Assembly (NCBI GenBank): GCA_027922465.2 | Contig: BQMF02000279.1 | Coordinates: 124,001 to 188,000 of the forward strand | Source: Turritopsis dohrnii | Taxonomy: Eukaryota > Cnidaria > Hydrozoa > Anthoathecata > Oceaniidae | Length of the DNA: 64,000 nucleotides | Direction: 5' to 3' | Part shown: piece by piece, positions 22,304 to 35,100 of the stretch | How the letters are laid out: each line of letters opens with the position of its first letter | Numbering within the stretch: the first letter of the stretch is position 1 | Notes under the pieces: model-generated | What the model was told of the DNA's origin: nothing | Databases searched by the model: none | Seen by the model: the letters and a program-made list of their open reading frames with translations, nothing else | Made by a program: the position numbers and the translations under genes

Positions 22304-25009
22304 ATATGCTTTTTCATGTAATTTTCTTTTGAAAGAAAAGGCACCTAACATTACTCGAATTGCATGAGATTTTATTTTTTTTGTTTCACAAAGTTTGCAA
22401 TATACAAGATCGTCAATACTCTATGAAAATCTACTTTAGTTTATTGTTGATTCATCATTATCGTGATTCATTGGTACCGTAAAACAGGGTGACTTGAAAC
22501 AAAATTCGCCATTTTTTGAAAAGATTTGCTCATAACTTTTAACCTGAGAAAGTAGTTACGGTGAAATTTTGAAAAAAGGTCCATTTATCTTTTGTCTTTC
22601 AGATAACGATGTGTTTAAACTAATTGATGCATATCATCTCAAGTTATTGCTTCACAAAGTACACCTACTAAAATTTATCGTGCAGGGGTGACTTGAAACA
22701 GTGCTGTTTGCACAAAAATGTTGTTTTATAGAGCGCCAAATCAGAAAACGTTTGATCTACGATTACTTGCGTATAAAACATAAATTAAAATGATTTGTTC
22801 ATGCCAGTTTCATTTTTATTAAGTGATGAAGAGTGTTAGTAAGTTTTAAAAACTCAAAATTTCAGAATGGTAAAAGATTGTAAAAAATAAGTTCTGAAGC
22901 CATTAAGATCATTAAGCGTGTGATAATGTAATTGTTTCAGAAACAATATCGAAAGCATGCAAGATGAATTTGAATTTGTAGCTAGTTTACACGACTGTAC
23001 TTACTGAAAACTTGTAAATTGAATATATATAATAAAATTCCCATTGCATCTTTTCAGAGTACCCAACTTTCTTTCTCGTGCTTCTCTTAGGTTAGGATAT
23101 ATTTCCTTTACCATTTCGATACAGATGTCACTTAGAAATTGATTCAACATCCTTGGTTTTTTCCACACAAGTGCTTCATGATTTCATCCGGATTACGCGA
23201 ATTTATTGCGCCATTGCATATATGACATGTATATGGAGTATGAAACGGTGTCAAAAAGACAAGAAACCCTGTGCAGGCACACACGCAAACCATTTTGCAC
23301 GAGCAAAATAAAACTCGTGCAAAATGTTTTAATCAAACACATATTGCATGTGTGAAGTATTATTATTCAGCATAAAAAAGATTTGTTTTAATTCATTTTT
23401 ACAACACCTGGCTCCTTTAAAATCATTTGTAAATCATTTGACCATAGGAAACGATCAAATGATCATTATGATGTAAAACATCCTGCAAAGGAGTTAATTC
23501 ATTCTTTGTTTCTCGCTCTTTCTCTTTTTTTTTGTTATTCCATATTCTGCATGATTCAATTGGCATCACTTTCCAGGAAAATTAAATTCTTGTGTATTGT
23601 TTATTTCTTTCAAATGCTTTTAAACAAAACGCATCACTAAACCACAGATAAAAAGAACAAAGATGTTATTAAGTTGTTTATAAAGAGAATTCATAGAATT
23701 TGTGTGATTTGACACAAGACATGTCACATGTGCAAAATGAGTTTTTGTAATTGAATAGCTCAGGTGAACTATTTTGCACGACCGATTCAACACTCCTGCA
23801 CTATTCTATTCCAGATATAGACTGCTAATTTAGTGCACCCTTTTTTGAAAATAATTGCTTTTATCCTAATTATGGTGTGCACCTTTTAAAATAATCATTT
23901 TTTGGTTCGCTTTAAATTAGGATAATTACGGTATCACTCTAACTCGATAAATCTTGCTCCAAACATGAAAATCACAAAAGTTTAGCCCACGCAAAATTAA
24001 GTTGAATGCGAAAGATTATTTTACGCGAAATAGATTTAGTCCTTCATTCGCAAAAGTAAATCCCTAAAATTTCGCATTTTTTTTTCCTTGCGAAACTTTC
24101 TTTTTCACCACTAAGCTACCGACCCCTTATGATCACACTAATTTGTAGCAGACAAGGGGAGTGTACACGCTCAACTGGACCTGAATGCCTACGAATCAGT
24201 GGAATCCATTGGATAGATGCTCAGAGGTGATCCGAGTTCCAACCAACTCGTGAACTTTGATGCAACTAGGAAGGTGAAGTACATTGGGGAGAGGCATTTC
24301 GCCCGACAGAACCCCGGTTTAAAAAAAAAATATGGCAGATGCATTTGTGGGGGCAAATCGTTTCATTGAACTTTTCTCTTGAAAACTTGAAATTTAACCA
24401 TATTCATATCTTTAAATCTATATATAGCCAATTCTCTGTTTGTTTGTCTGTTTTTTTGTCACACAAAATGGTAGGTGAGTTGTGGGTGAAATTATTTCTT
24501 ATCTTTTGTGCACGATGTCAGTGTGAAGCCATTCCATTGAGACCAAAATAGAACGCGACGTTTAGGGAAAATTATCTCGGTAACCAATAGGGATAACTGA
24601 CGTTTTTGGGGTCTGCGATACAGGCGGTGGGGTGATGAAAAATTTGGGCCAAATTTTTTTGGGGGACGTGTCTTTGACGTCATCAAAATCTTTGATCGAT
24701 GATATCTTTGTAACGATTGGTCGTAGGAGAACGATCCCATACATTTTTTTGATCAGTTTTTTTAGCTCTACAACATGGGTACACCTATCATTGCCAATTC
24801 CTTAATTTTATTTTTCGTGAAGTCAGCGCAAGCTGAATATGGGTGGTGAGCGACGCCGCCTTGGCGGCTAGTGTATCATTATTACTTTATCTCCTTGTAT
24901 TTGATCTTTTTTGCTATGTGCATGTTCCTTGTGCTGTGTAGAACAGTTTTCAGTGAAACAAATAGGGGGTCGAAAAGGAAATAGCTACTTACAGTTAAAG
25001 GAACATCAA
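22304..25009. other. Intergenic, decayed repeats
   Basis: No gene is recognisable. Two copies of GGGTGACTTGAAACA lie at about 22489 and 22685. Several short stretches (CGAAAGTTTC-like words near 24000-24110, a GC-richer patch at 24130-24330 and another around 24840-24880) look like fragments of dispersed repeats. Confidence 0.5.
23821..23933. repeat. Fragment of CCGTAATTATCC MITE family
   Basis: Shares TTTAGTGCACCC-, TATGGTGTGCACC- and TTAGGATAATTACGGTA-type words with the full element at 25012-25523. It is much shorter, so it is probably internally deleted. Confidence 0.6.
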
Positions 25010-25011
25010 TA

Positions 25012-25523
25012 CCGTAATTATCCTAATTTAGTGTGCCCCCTAATTTAGTTGAAATAATTTCTGGGTCTAATTATTTAGTGCAAACCCTCTTTAAAAAATA
25101 ATGTTCAAGGCACCTAATTTACTACGCACTTTCTAATTTTACTCCTCAACGAGGGGGTCAGCTTTTCTTTCATTGCTTTCATCATTTTTTTGTTAGTATT
25201 GCTGATAGTCATTCTAGCAGGAATCTCAAGCCCACTTTGATCTAAATCTTTTGAGTATTTTGAGGCGGATCCTTTCACATGTTGAATAAATTTTCAATGA
25301 TATGATATTAATAATATATGATTTATTACTTGAACTCAAATTCTACGATTTATTGTTCTCTCCTTTTTCCTTAAATAAAAGTGTCCCTAATTGATAGTGC
25401 GCACCTGTTCATAAAAATAATTTTGATGGACCCTAATTTAGTGTGCACTTTTATCGAAAATAATTGGTGGGCAACCTTGAATGTAATTATTTTTCAGTGC
25501 ATACTAAATTAGGATAATTATGG
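25012..25523. mobile_element. MITE with CCGTAATTATCCTAATTTAG ends
   Basis: Inverted ends CCGTAATTATCCTAATTTAG / CTAAATTAGGATAATTATGG (one mismatch), flanked by TA on both sides (25010-25011 and 25524-25525). This is compatible with a Tc1/mariner/pogo-mobilised MITE. The interior repeats CCCTAATTTAGTGTGCA-like words. It is 512 bp and non-coding. Confidence 0.75.
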
Positions 25524-26184
25524 TAATAGTATGAGGGATCCCTCAAATGAGGTAGCACAAATAATCAGAAATACTCTGTGACATATTTGTGGTCTAGTGA
25601 TACCATTGTGTAATCTATCTGGAATATCGAGCCATCCATCAGCATCATTTGTGGCATCAGATCAGGTTTGACAATCATATGGGAATCTCCAAATGTGGTA
25701 GTATTTTGTATACATGATAACCTTTAATATATTGATACTACAGTCAATATCTAAAGAAATAAAATATAATAACAAAGAAACTGAACAAAATAAATTTGAC
25801 TTCAATATGTAATCTTCAACTCATCATCATCCTTTGGTCTTCTTACTTTTAGCAAACGTCTGGTGAGTGAAAAGTGTATGAACAGGTGTGAAATAAACAT
25901 AGAGACTAGAAATGGTGGATGTTATGATAAAACACATGTAGACAGTTAAATTATAAATTAGGAGTTGAACAGAGTTAAAGTGAAATATTTCAACGATCAG
26001 TAACTTTCGTTCGGTCATTTTAACAAATCTGCATTCATTTTGACACTGACCAAGACTCGCAAATGTGCAGCAATAACCGATGACTGACCGTGATTTTCAA
26101 CTCTGTTGTGTTCTTGAAATGCATTATGCAGAATTTGTTATCTTTTGTTATTTTTTTTTCTTTTTTTTCAGCTGTATAAAAAAA

Positions 26185-29100
26185 ATGGATCAACCGACAA
26201 TTGCTCATGTTTATAAAGCAATTGATGCACTTTATCACTCGCAAAATATTAATGAGAAAGAGCCAGCGTCAAAGTGGCTAGATCAATTTCAACAAAGCGT
26301 AAGTCATGAGGAATGTTTTGTCCATCTTTAAACCAACTGTAGGACTTGAATTTACTGAGATATTGACATATATAGGATATGTGAGTAATAATTAAAGACA
26401 TTTGACTAATATCAGACAAGTTTGAAATGCAGATTTAATGTTTTACGTATTCTTCTGTAGCTTCATGCTTGGGAAATATCTGATCAGTTGTTGCGTCAAA
26501 ATCGAGATCCAGAATCAACATATTTTGCTGCTCAATCAATGAAAACAAAGGTCATCTATACTGTTCTTCCATTCCTCCAAAAGATTTTTTACTGAGAAAA
26601 ATCCTTTGGATGGCGACTTCCATGTTTTGTTTTCTTTAGATCCAATACCATTTTGTGGAACTGCCAATAGAACAGCATTTGGTGAGTATTACTTTGTCTG
26701 TCCAAACTTTTCAAATATTTTTCTTTTCTTTTCGTAAAACGATTTCCATAGAAATAGCTATGATTCTGACTACATACTCCCAAAACTCTGCTGTTAGGCT
26801 AAACATCTTTCTCTTACAAAATGTGTCTTCTAAGTTATTATTTCAATTTTTCTACATTTTAGGCTCTTCGGGACTCACTTATCGAGCACCTGCTGCAGTA
26901 TTCACTGGCATCTCATGCTACTCTAACACAAGTAAAAATTGTTTCGAAAATTAGTTGAAAATATGAATTGATCCATTAGGGGAAGATTTTTGTTATCTTT
27001 GCCAGTCTGTTTCTTGAACCTCGTACAAGTTCATGTTGAGATGCTGATTTAAACTTTGGGAATCAGTTTTCATGAAGGCATTTTGGTCACAATTGAGATC
27101 AAATTACGAAATTACTTTAATTCATATGAAAAATTTCATACGGTATATACTATTTTAATGGTGCTGCTTTAAAAATTTAAGTAACAGGAGTAGTAGTTTC
27201 GACGAGGTTGTGATCTTTCTTTTCAACGTTGAGATGAAGTGCACATCATTGTGATGGAGTGTGGTTTCAAACTTGGCCTCTCAGGACTTCTAAACATCCT
27301 TTGATTTTTATGTTGAAAATATATAATTGCTAAAATTTAGTTCTTAATTCTCTTCTCTTTTAGTTGTGTTTGGCCTTGGCAGATTTAGCTATACAATGCC
27401 CACAATGGTCAACGCCTGTTGCTGATTTAGTTAAAAAGTATGTTACAAAGTTCCAAGAAAAGTGTCAGGCCAAAACAGCGTTAAACAGCGTTACCGTTAT
27501 TATTAGGTTCAAAAAAAGATTTGTCAGATTTGTTACTGTTCTTATCTCTGAGTGTTTCGAAAAACGTGATGAAAAATGAAATTTCCGAATGGGACCAGAA
27601 TCTGTCACCATCTTGTGACTTGTCCAAAAAATTTCTAGGACTGCCTGTCTCTAACCTACCGTTATGGCGATACCGTTGACCTAAATTGGACCCACATTTT
27701 TTGCCATCGATAATATGTCAGGCCCAAAACAAAATCAGTTATTTTAGTAGGTAAAAATCTATTATGGGTCTACTGCAATTGCTCATTGATGTTGTAATAG
27801 TTTATGTGAATCTAAGATTACATGTGGTGCACCTCCATAAGAAAGAAACCACATTACTATCCAGAAGTAAACAACATTAACTGTATAATGTAAATTGAGT
27901 AATACATCTTGTGGCAGTGTGCTAGGGAGATAATACTCTACTCTACTCATTAGGTTCTCTACAAAACTGGAACATTTCTCAATACTTCTTGAAATACTGA
28001 TGATCATGCCAGAAGAGGTAAATGTATTCAGACCATATTAAGAATTTGTGATCTTCGTAATGTTAAAATCAAAAATCACGTTATAAGGTGCTGCTAACTA
28101 AAATGCATTGTTCCATGTAGGTTGATAATGAATCATTAAGAATTGGTGCTAATCGTAGAAATGAAGTTTACAAAAGTTTTCAAGAGTCTTCAAACGTGGT
28201 GTTCGATCTCATGGTAACTTACTATTTATAACATTTAACATATAAACCGACTTTTCTACATTCACAGCTTACACTCACCTTTCAGCTTAAAAAGCACCAA
28301 TTGCATAACGGTAACGTGTTCGGCTGGCTCACAAGAGTTTCTGGGTTCAAATCCCCCTCTGGACGAACACGAAATTCTGGCAGGTGCCTCCCTGGTGGTA
28401 CTGCTACCCGCCTGTTCCCCTGTGAAGTCTGTGGATGTTTCAGGGTCAATAGGACTGGGTGAGGGATAAGTTATAAATTGGTGCCAAATGGTAATGATTG
28501 TCAGCTGGATCCCTCCCCTCAAAGAGCCCATTAAATGTAACAACAGTATAGAAAAGTTGGGCTTGGGAAGTGTGAATTAGAAAAAGAAATGTGAACACAC
28601 TCATCTGCATAAATTTACAGTGTCCAGTATAATAGTTTACTGTATTTTACTCCTGTCATTTTCAGCTGAAATGTCATGAGATATGCCCAAAAGATGATCG
28701 GACTCAATGCAAGGTAGAGATCATATTCTTTTTTATAGTCCTGATTGAATGATATCTAAGAACCAGTACGATCTTAAAAATTCAACTTTCATGCTGGCAT
28801 AAAAAGTGTATGAAACCATCCCACTGCCAATAAATAAAAAATGTTCGTCATCTGCACCTGTTTCAGCAATCTAGATTGATTTTCTCCATCTTTGTTTTCG
28901 CTTCATCAAATTTACATGGCTTGGTGCCATCTAAGTTATAAAATTTTTATCTGTATTCAAACAAGATTCGCAAAAATGCGACTATATATTTCCCAAAGTT
29001 GCAAACATTTTACCAATTATTGTGTGTACATTGATAACCATGAGAAAAATGTATCGTTAAATAATTAAAGTATAACTACCATCGACCTGATACTCAGATT

Positions 29101-32100
29101 GAATTTAATGCCACAAAAAAACTTACTTTGAAGTTATTATGAAATGAAATTGTTCACGGTCAAATGATAAGGTTTCTCTTAAAATTTTTTGCTGAGGAGT
29201 TAAAAAGTGACTGAGAAGTTACTATGGACACGTAGCTAAAAATTAGAAGACTTAAATGCGACTAATATTTTCCCTTAAACAACTGCATATCAACAAACTC
29301 ATCAATGTGTAAGACAATTTCATCTTAATATAAGATGTATGATCTTTATTGTTGCAGAAGCTTGACAAGTTTCCTATTTGTAACTCAAATAAAACTATCT
29401 TACAACATCATACAATCAAATTTGTATACAGGTTTTCTGTACAAAAGAAGAAAAGAAAATTGTTAAACCTAATTTTGATACCACAGTATACTTTCAGGTA
29501 GACATATAAGCAAATACTATCAAAAGTAATCAAAATCTCTACTAACAAATATTACGTGTAACATTTCAAATTAGGACAGAGTAGTTATTTTTTAAAAAAA
29601 GATGGCCTTAGAGTGTGTTTACATGAGAGCCGTAGTGACCTCAAACCGGTTTGAAATTTTTAGCTGTTTGAAATCGTCATTCTGTTTACATGAGAAATTT
29701 CGATACGGTCTTGGCGAGTTTTGTCGAGTAAAAATCGAAACAATAGATTTACTAGTTTCTAGCTCTCTATACAAGTGCGTTTTTACATGAGAGCTATACT
29801 GAACTCACACCGGCTTGAGATTTCAATACGGGTAGAAATATTTTCTATGCACGATGGAATAAATTTAGCACATTCTATATTTTTATTTCATGTGTCAGCA
29901 AAATTTAATTAACATGCACATGCTTGTTAACACATTTTATGATAAAACAATGAAATGTGAAAACTTTCACACCTTTCCAAGCCGTATTGAAATTTCAAAC
30001 CTACTGAAATCATCACGGGTAAAATTTCAGTACGGTCGTTATCATGTAAACATCGCTAAAGGTTTGACCAGGAACCATATTGAAATAATTACCCGTATCA
30101 AAACTCGTAACGGGAGGATTGAAATTTCAAACCGGTTTGAGTTCACTACGGCTCTCATGTAAACACACTCTTAAAGTGGCAATTTATAAAACTAAATTCA
30201 AGTATTCAGAATAAAAGAAATATTTATTTTGTGTTTATTTTGTGGTAAAAATGACCTTCATATATAAATCCCAAATGGAAAAAAAAACAAACTTTGGTAG
30301 TGAAAATACATATTCATAACCAAATCACTACATAGCTGAAAGTAGAAGTTCGTGCTCCGGCTTCATTTAAATTACAGACTGTCATTTGTGTTGTGTTTTG
30401 AATTACGTTCGTTGTTCGTACAGGAAAATTGACAGTACATATATTAAATTTTGCAAAATAAAATATGATATACAGTATCAAAACAGTATACGTGATCATG
30501 GAATTCATCCAAAGTAAACTATGTTTTCGTTGTTGGATTAAGTGACTATATAATATCTTTTAAAATATTATACGTAATAGGTTTTATGTACTTCTTGTTG
30601 CATATACGACATCATGTTTTTACTAGCTGTTTTTGTATGTACTTTTTGAAACTGGTTGAACTGGTCGTTCTCCACATGAAAAGCAAAAGGGTTTCCTTTA
30701 TGGCTGGTACATCGTGTGCTTTCAGTTCAGTTGGGTTACATTATATCAGGATGTAAAATGAAAATAAATCTTCAGCCTGGCTATTGATAATGAATTTTCA
30801 CCTTTGCACTGAAACCACACCTTCAATGGTTTGCTGTTCAAAGCATATTAATTACCAATCATCATAACAATGTTATCAACAAAAACAAAACATCATTGAT
30901 ACATCAATTTTTTCTGGTTTTACACGTTCATTCAAAAGTTTTTACGAAGCTTTTTAAGACAACACTGAACTAAAACGATTCATTTCCATCATTTAACGTT
31001 TCATCTTTTGAATCATTTTAAGAGCTAGCAGAAAAAAAACAAAAATCTTCCACTCATCTGCACTGACTGAAAAAAATGGCGTGCTGTAGACTAGCCTCTA
31101 TTCTTATCTACTTTGGCGGCTAGGCAAAAATTCAATACCGAACCGCGGCTATAAAAGTGAACGGAGAAGGAGAAGAAGAAGGAGGAGGAGGAGGAGGAGA
31201 AGGAAAATGCCGGTTTTAACATATATTTCGCCCTATGGGGAAATATATAAAAAAATATCGCAGACATCCAAGATGGTCATCTTAAGATTATTAAACTTGT
31301 TATGCCATGCTAAGAAATGTTTTTCTTTTTGATCAATTATTCTGAAGGTATTGAGATTTTTGTCAATGTCCGAAACTGAAAAAAACGTCATTTTCCCAGG
31401 AGCACATGTGATTTGCCACTTGTACACTGAAAATTCCTGAAAACATCTGAATGGAAGATATCTTTTTTCTTATCAAAATCTGATTGATCGTTACTGTCTA
31501 CATTAACCAGTTGTTGTTCACACAATAACATCAATTTCAAATCGTTCTTATAGATTTATCAATGTTTTGGTAGCTGGCTCACCATTGGTTCATTTCCATC
31601 AAAGGAAGTTGCGAATAGTAAACTATTAAAACTGGCTTTCGAAACACTGGTAATGATCTATTTTACTGTACAGTAAATAAGCCGCTGAAAATACCCTTGA
31701 TAGGGTCTTCTACATTATCTATCAACTCTCTATTAACTATCAACTATAATACATAATGTATTTCGCATTTTAGTCTTAGTCGTAAATGTGTCATATATAA
31801 AAGTGGTCTTTATTAAAGAGTTTTCAGAGCTGATGATGCCTATTTTTAGAGTTTATAGTTAATAGAGAGTTGATAGATAATGTAGAAGACCTTCAAGGGT
31901 AGTTTCAGCGGAATATGTTTGTGTGGGCATATAACTTAATGCAATAAATAATAACGAGAAGTTGAAATGACATTATCTACGGATATTTCGTCCAACCTCT
32001 GTGGACATTATCAACGTATGAGAATTTTTAAAATTTACAGCGCAAAAGTTCACCTAATTCTATACAAAATTACATACACATAATGACGTTACCATGACAA

Positions 32101-35100
32101 CTATAATATATAGACACATAAATAAAGGAATAATTACGGTAATAATTCCCTTATCAACAAAGTACGTAACGCAAAAAACAACAAACTACATATAACATAA
32201 ATCACGCTGTAAATTTTAAAAATTCTCATACGTTGATAATGTCCACAGAGGTTGGACGAAATATCCGTAGATAATGTCATTTCAACTTCTCGTTATTATT
32301 TATTGCATTAAGTTATATGCCCACACAAACATATTTCAACATATAAAGGGGAAGTACGGGCATGAAGTTTTCAAACTTTCGAGGCGATACGAACAGCTTT
32401 ATTTGAAAGTTGAAAAGATCGACAGCGACATCAGTTTCCTTATTACATGCAAAAAAGAAGGATTATTCCTGACATTCTCAAGACCGAAGCTTAGTATTCA
32501 TACTTCAAGAAAAGTGAGAGACAAGATTATTCTAAGATTATCATTGAGACAGAAATTAACAACAAACATGGTTTGAAGAAAAGGTACGAAAACGAACTAA
32601 AAGACACCTTTGACACCATCAAAGAACGTACTAGCTTTATTACAACAAATTCCTTGAAATGTCGTGTTATAGCTGCTGTAAAAAACAAGAAGAGCGATGG
32701 CTGACAACACATGGTAACAAACTACGAAATTTGCGAATGTGTTCTCCAGTAAACAATCAGAAAGCTACCAAAAAGTTCTCACCTAATGTTATCCACAACT
32801 TCTCTTCTTACATATTATCTCCTCGTGAAACAGAAGTACTTTCGTACAGTCTTGATCATGCAATTCCAACGATAAATGATACTCGACAGCTGGAAACTGA
32901 ATTTGAGTCAATTTTCCAGCAGATTTCGCAATACACGACAGAACTTAGTGAATTTGATAAAAGACAACTTAAATCGAAAACGCTTAATATTTTTACACAA
33001 TATAACAACATCAAGTTGCCTAATAAAGATAATGAAGTGATAAAAAGTCTTTCCAAGAATCAAAGTATTTGTATTCTGAAACAGGATAAAGGTAGAGGTG
33101 TTGTGATTATAGATAAATCCTCGTACATTCGAAAATGTGAAAGCTTACTATCGTCGGATAAATTCAAAGTTTTATCTAGTGATCCTACTGCTAAACTAGA
33201 AGGTCAAGTACAGCGAGGTTTGAGAAAAATCAAGACGCATTTGAGCCAGAAAGAATATCGTGATTTGTACCCGCAGGGATCAAAGCCAGCTAAATTTTAT
33301 GGGACCGCTAAGGTTCATAAAGTACCCTCAATGTCAAAAGATGTCAATATGTTACCGTTGCGACCTATTATCTCAAGCATTGGTACTGCCACGTATGAAA
33401 CATCAAAATATCTAGCAAAACTTTTGGCACCTCTTACAAAATCACAGTACAACATTAATAGTACAAAAGAACCAACTTAAGTCAATGAAATTCCCACAAG
33501 ATCACATAATGGTTTCATTTGATGTAACAAGTCTATTCACAAATGTACCTCTTGAAGAAACATTGGACATTATCATGAAAAAAGTGTATGTCGATAAAAT
33601 TATTGAAATCAAAATACCTAAAAAAGATCTACGTAATTTACTCACTCTTTGTACAAAAAATGTGCATTTTACATTCAATGACACTATATATCTGCAAACA
33701 GATGGAGTAGCAATGGGCTCACCACTTGGTCCTGTTTTGGCAAACATTTTCATGGTTTACTTAGAAGAATGTGTTATACCCACAATGTCCGACAAGATCT
33801 CACTTTGGAAACGATATGTAGATGATACGTTTGCATTTGTAAAATCACATGAAGTACATAATGTTCTTTCTGAACTTAATAAATTTCATCAAAACATCAA
33901 GTTCACGATGGAGATGGAAACAGATTTTGCCATTCCGTTTCTGGATGTTAAAATAAAACGTCTAACTGATGGGAACTTTCAAACAGAAGTATATCGAAAA
34001 TCGACTAGTAATGATATATACATGCATTGGCACTCGTTTGCTCCAAAAATGTGGAAAAACGGCACATTGCGATGCTTGATACAGCGAGCCTATACTGTAA
34101 GCTCTAACAAGAAAGTTCTAGAAATTGAATTGAATCATCTAAAAAACGTGTTTACTCAGATTAATGGATATCCATACAAAGTTGTAAAACGAGTCATGAT
34201 GGAAGAACACCAAAAAGTTAAAACACAACCGCAACAACCAACTGTGCAAGAATCTGAAGAGACGCCCCAAGTGATATCTCCCGTAATGGTTCTTCCATAC
34301 AAGGGAAGGCAAGGAGTAAATTTAGTTCGTAGATTGAACCGAACAATAGACAGTATTTTACCAAATAATGTCAAATTAAGAACACTGTATAAATCTACCA
34401 AACTTTCATCTAAATTTTCGTTGAAAGACAAATCTGAGAAACATCACAAAAACGATATTGTCTACAAGTATCAGTGTCCAGAAAAGAATTGTACTGAACG
34501 TTACATCGGTGAAACTGGAAGACGACTCTCTGAACGCATAATCGACCATCAGAAACGTGACAAAAACTCTCATATATACCAACATACAGAGAGGACTGGA
34601 CACGAACGGGCCTCGCCAGATAGCTTCACTATTTTAAAAGAAAACTGTGGAGGATATAGACGCCGAAAGATTTGTGAAGCGTTGTATATCAGAGATGACA
34701 AACCGTCATTGAACAAGCAAGAACAATCTGTGAAATTGACTTTATTTAATTAACTATCAGCAGCAAGGGGAGAGACATTTGTATCTCTAGCGACTACGTT
34801 ACCCTTACTAGTCATTTAGGCCGTTCCTGGTGACTAGGTTGTGTCGTGATTTATGTTATATGTAGTTTGTTGTTTTTTGCGTTACGTACTTTGTTGATAA
34901 GGGAATTATTACCGTAATTATTCCTTTATTTATGTGTCTATATATTATAGTTGTCATGGTAACGTCATTATGTGTATGTAATTTTGTATAGAATTAGGTG
35001 AACTTTTGCGCTGTAAATTTTAAAAATTCTCATACGTTGATAATGTCCACAGAGGTTGGACGAAATATCCGTAGATAATGTCATTTCAACTTCTCGTTAT

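Larger units (their letters stand above)
15017..24955. repeat. Outer inverted-repeat pair around nested transposon complex
   Basis: About 38 bp at 15017-15054, starting CACTGAAAACCGTTCTACAC, recurs in inverted orientation with very few differences ending at 24955. These may be the ends of a large disrupted element or two independent copies of one repeat. The left copy abuts a poly-T run of 18 or more. No target duplication is clear, so the unit is provisional. Confidence 0.4.

Noticed and set aside
29602..30162. Open frames of 62 and 90 codons
   Set aside because: They lie within the GAGTGTGTTT MITE and read its inverted repeats.
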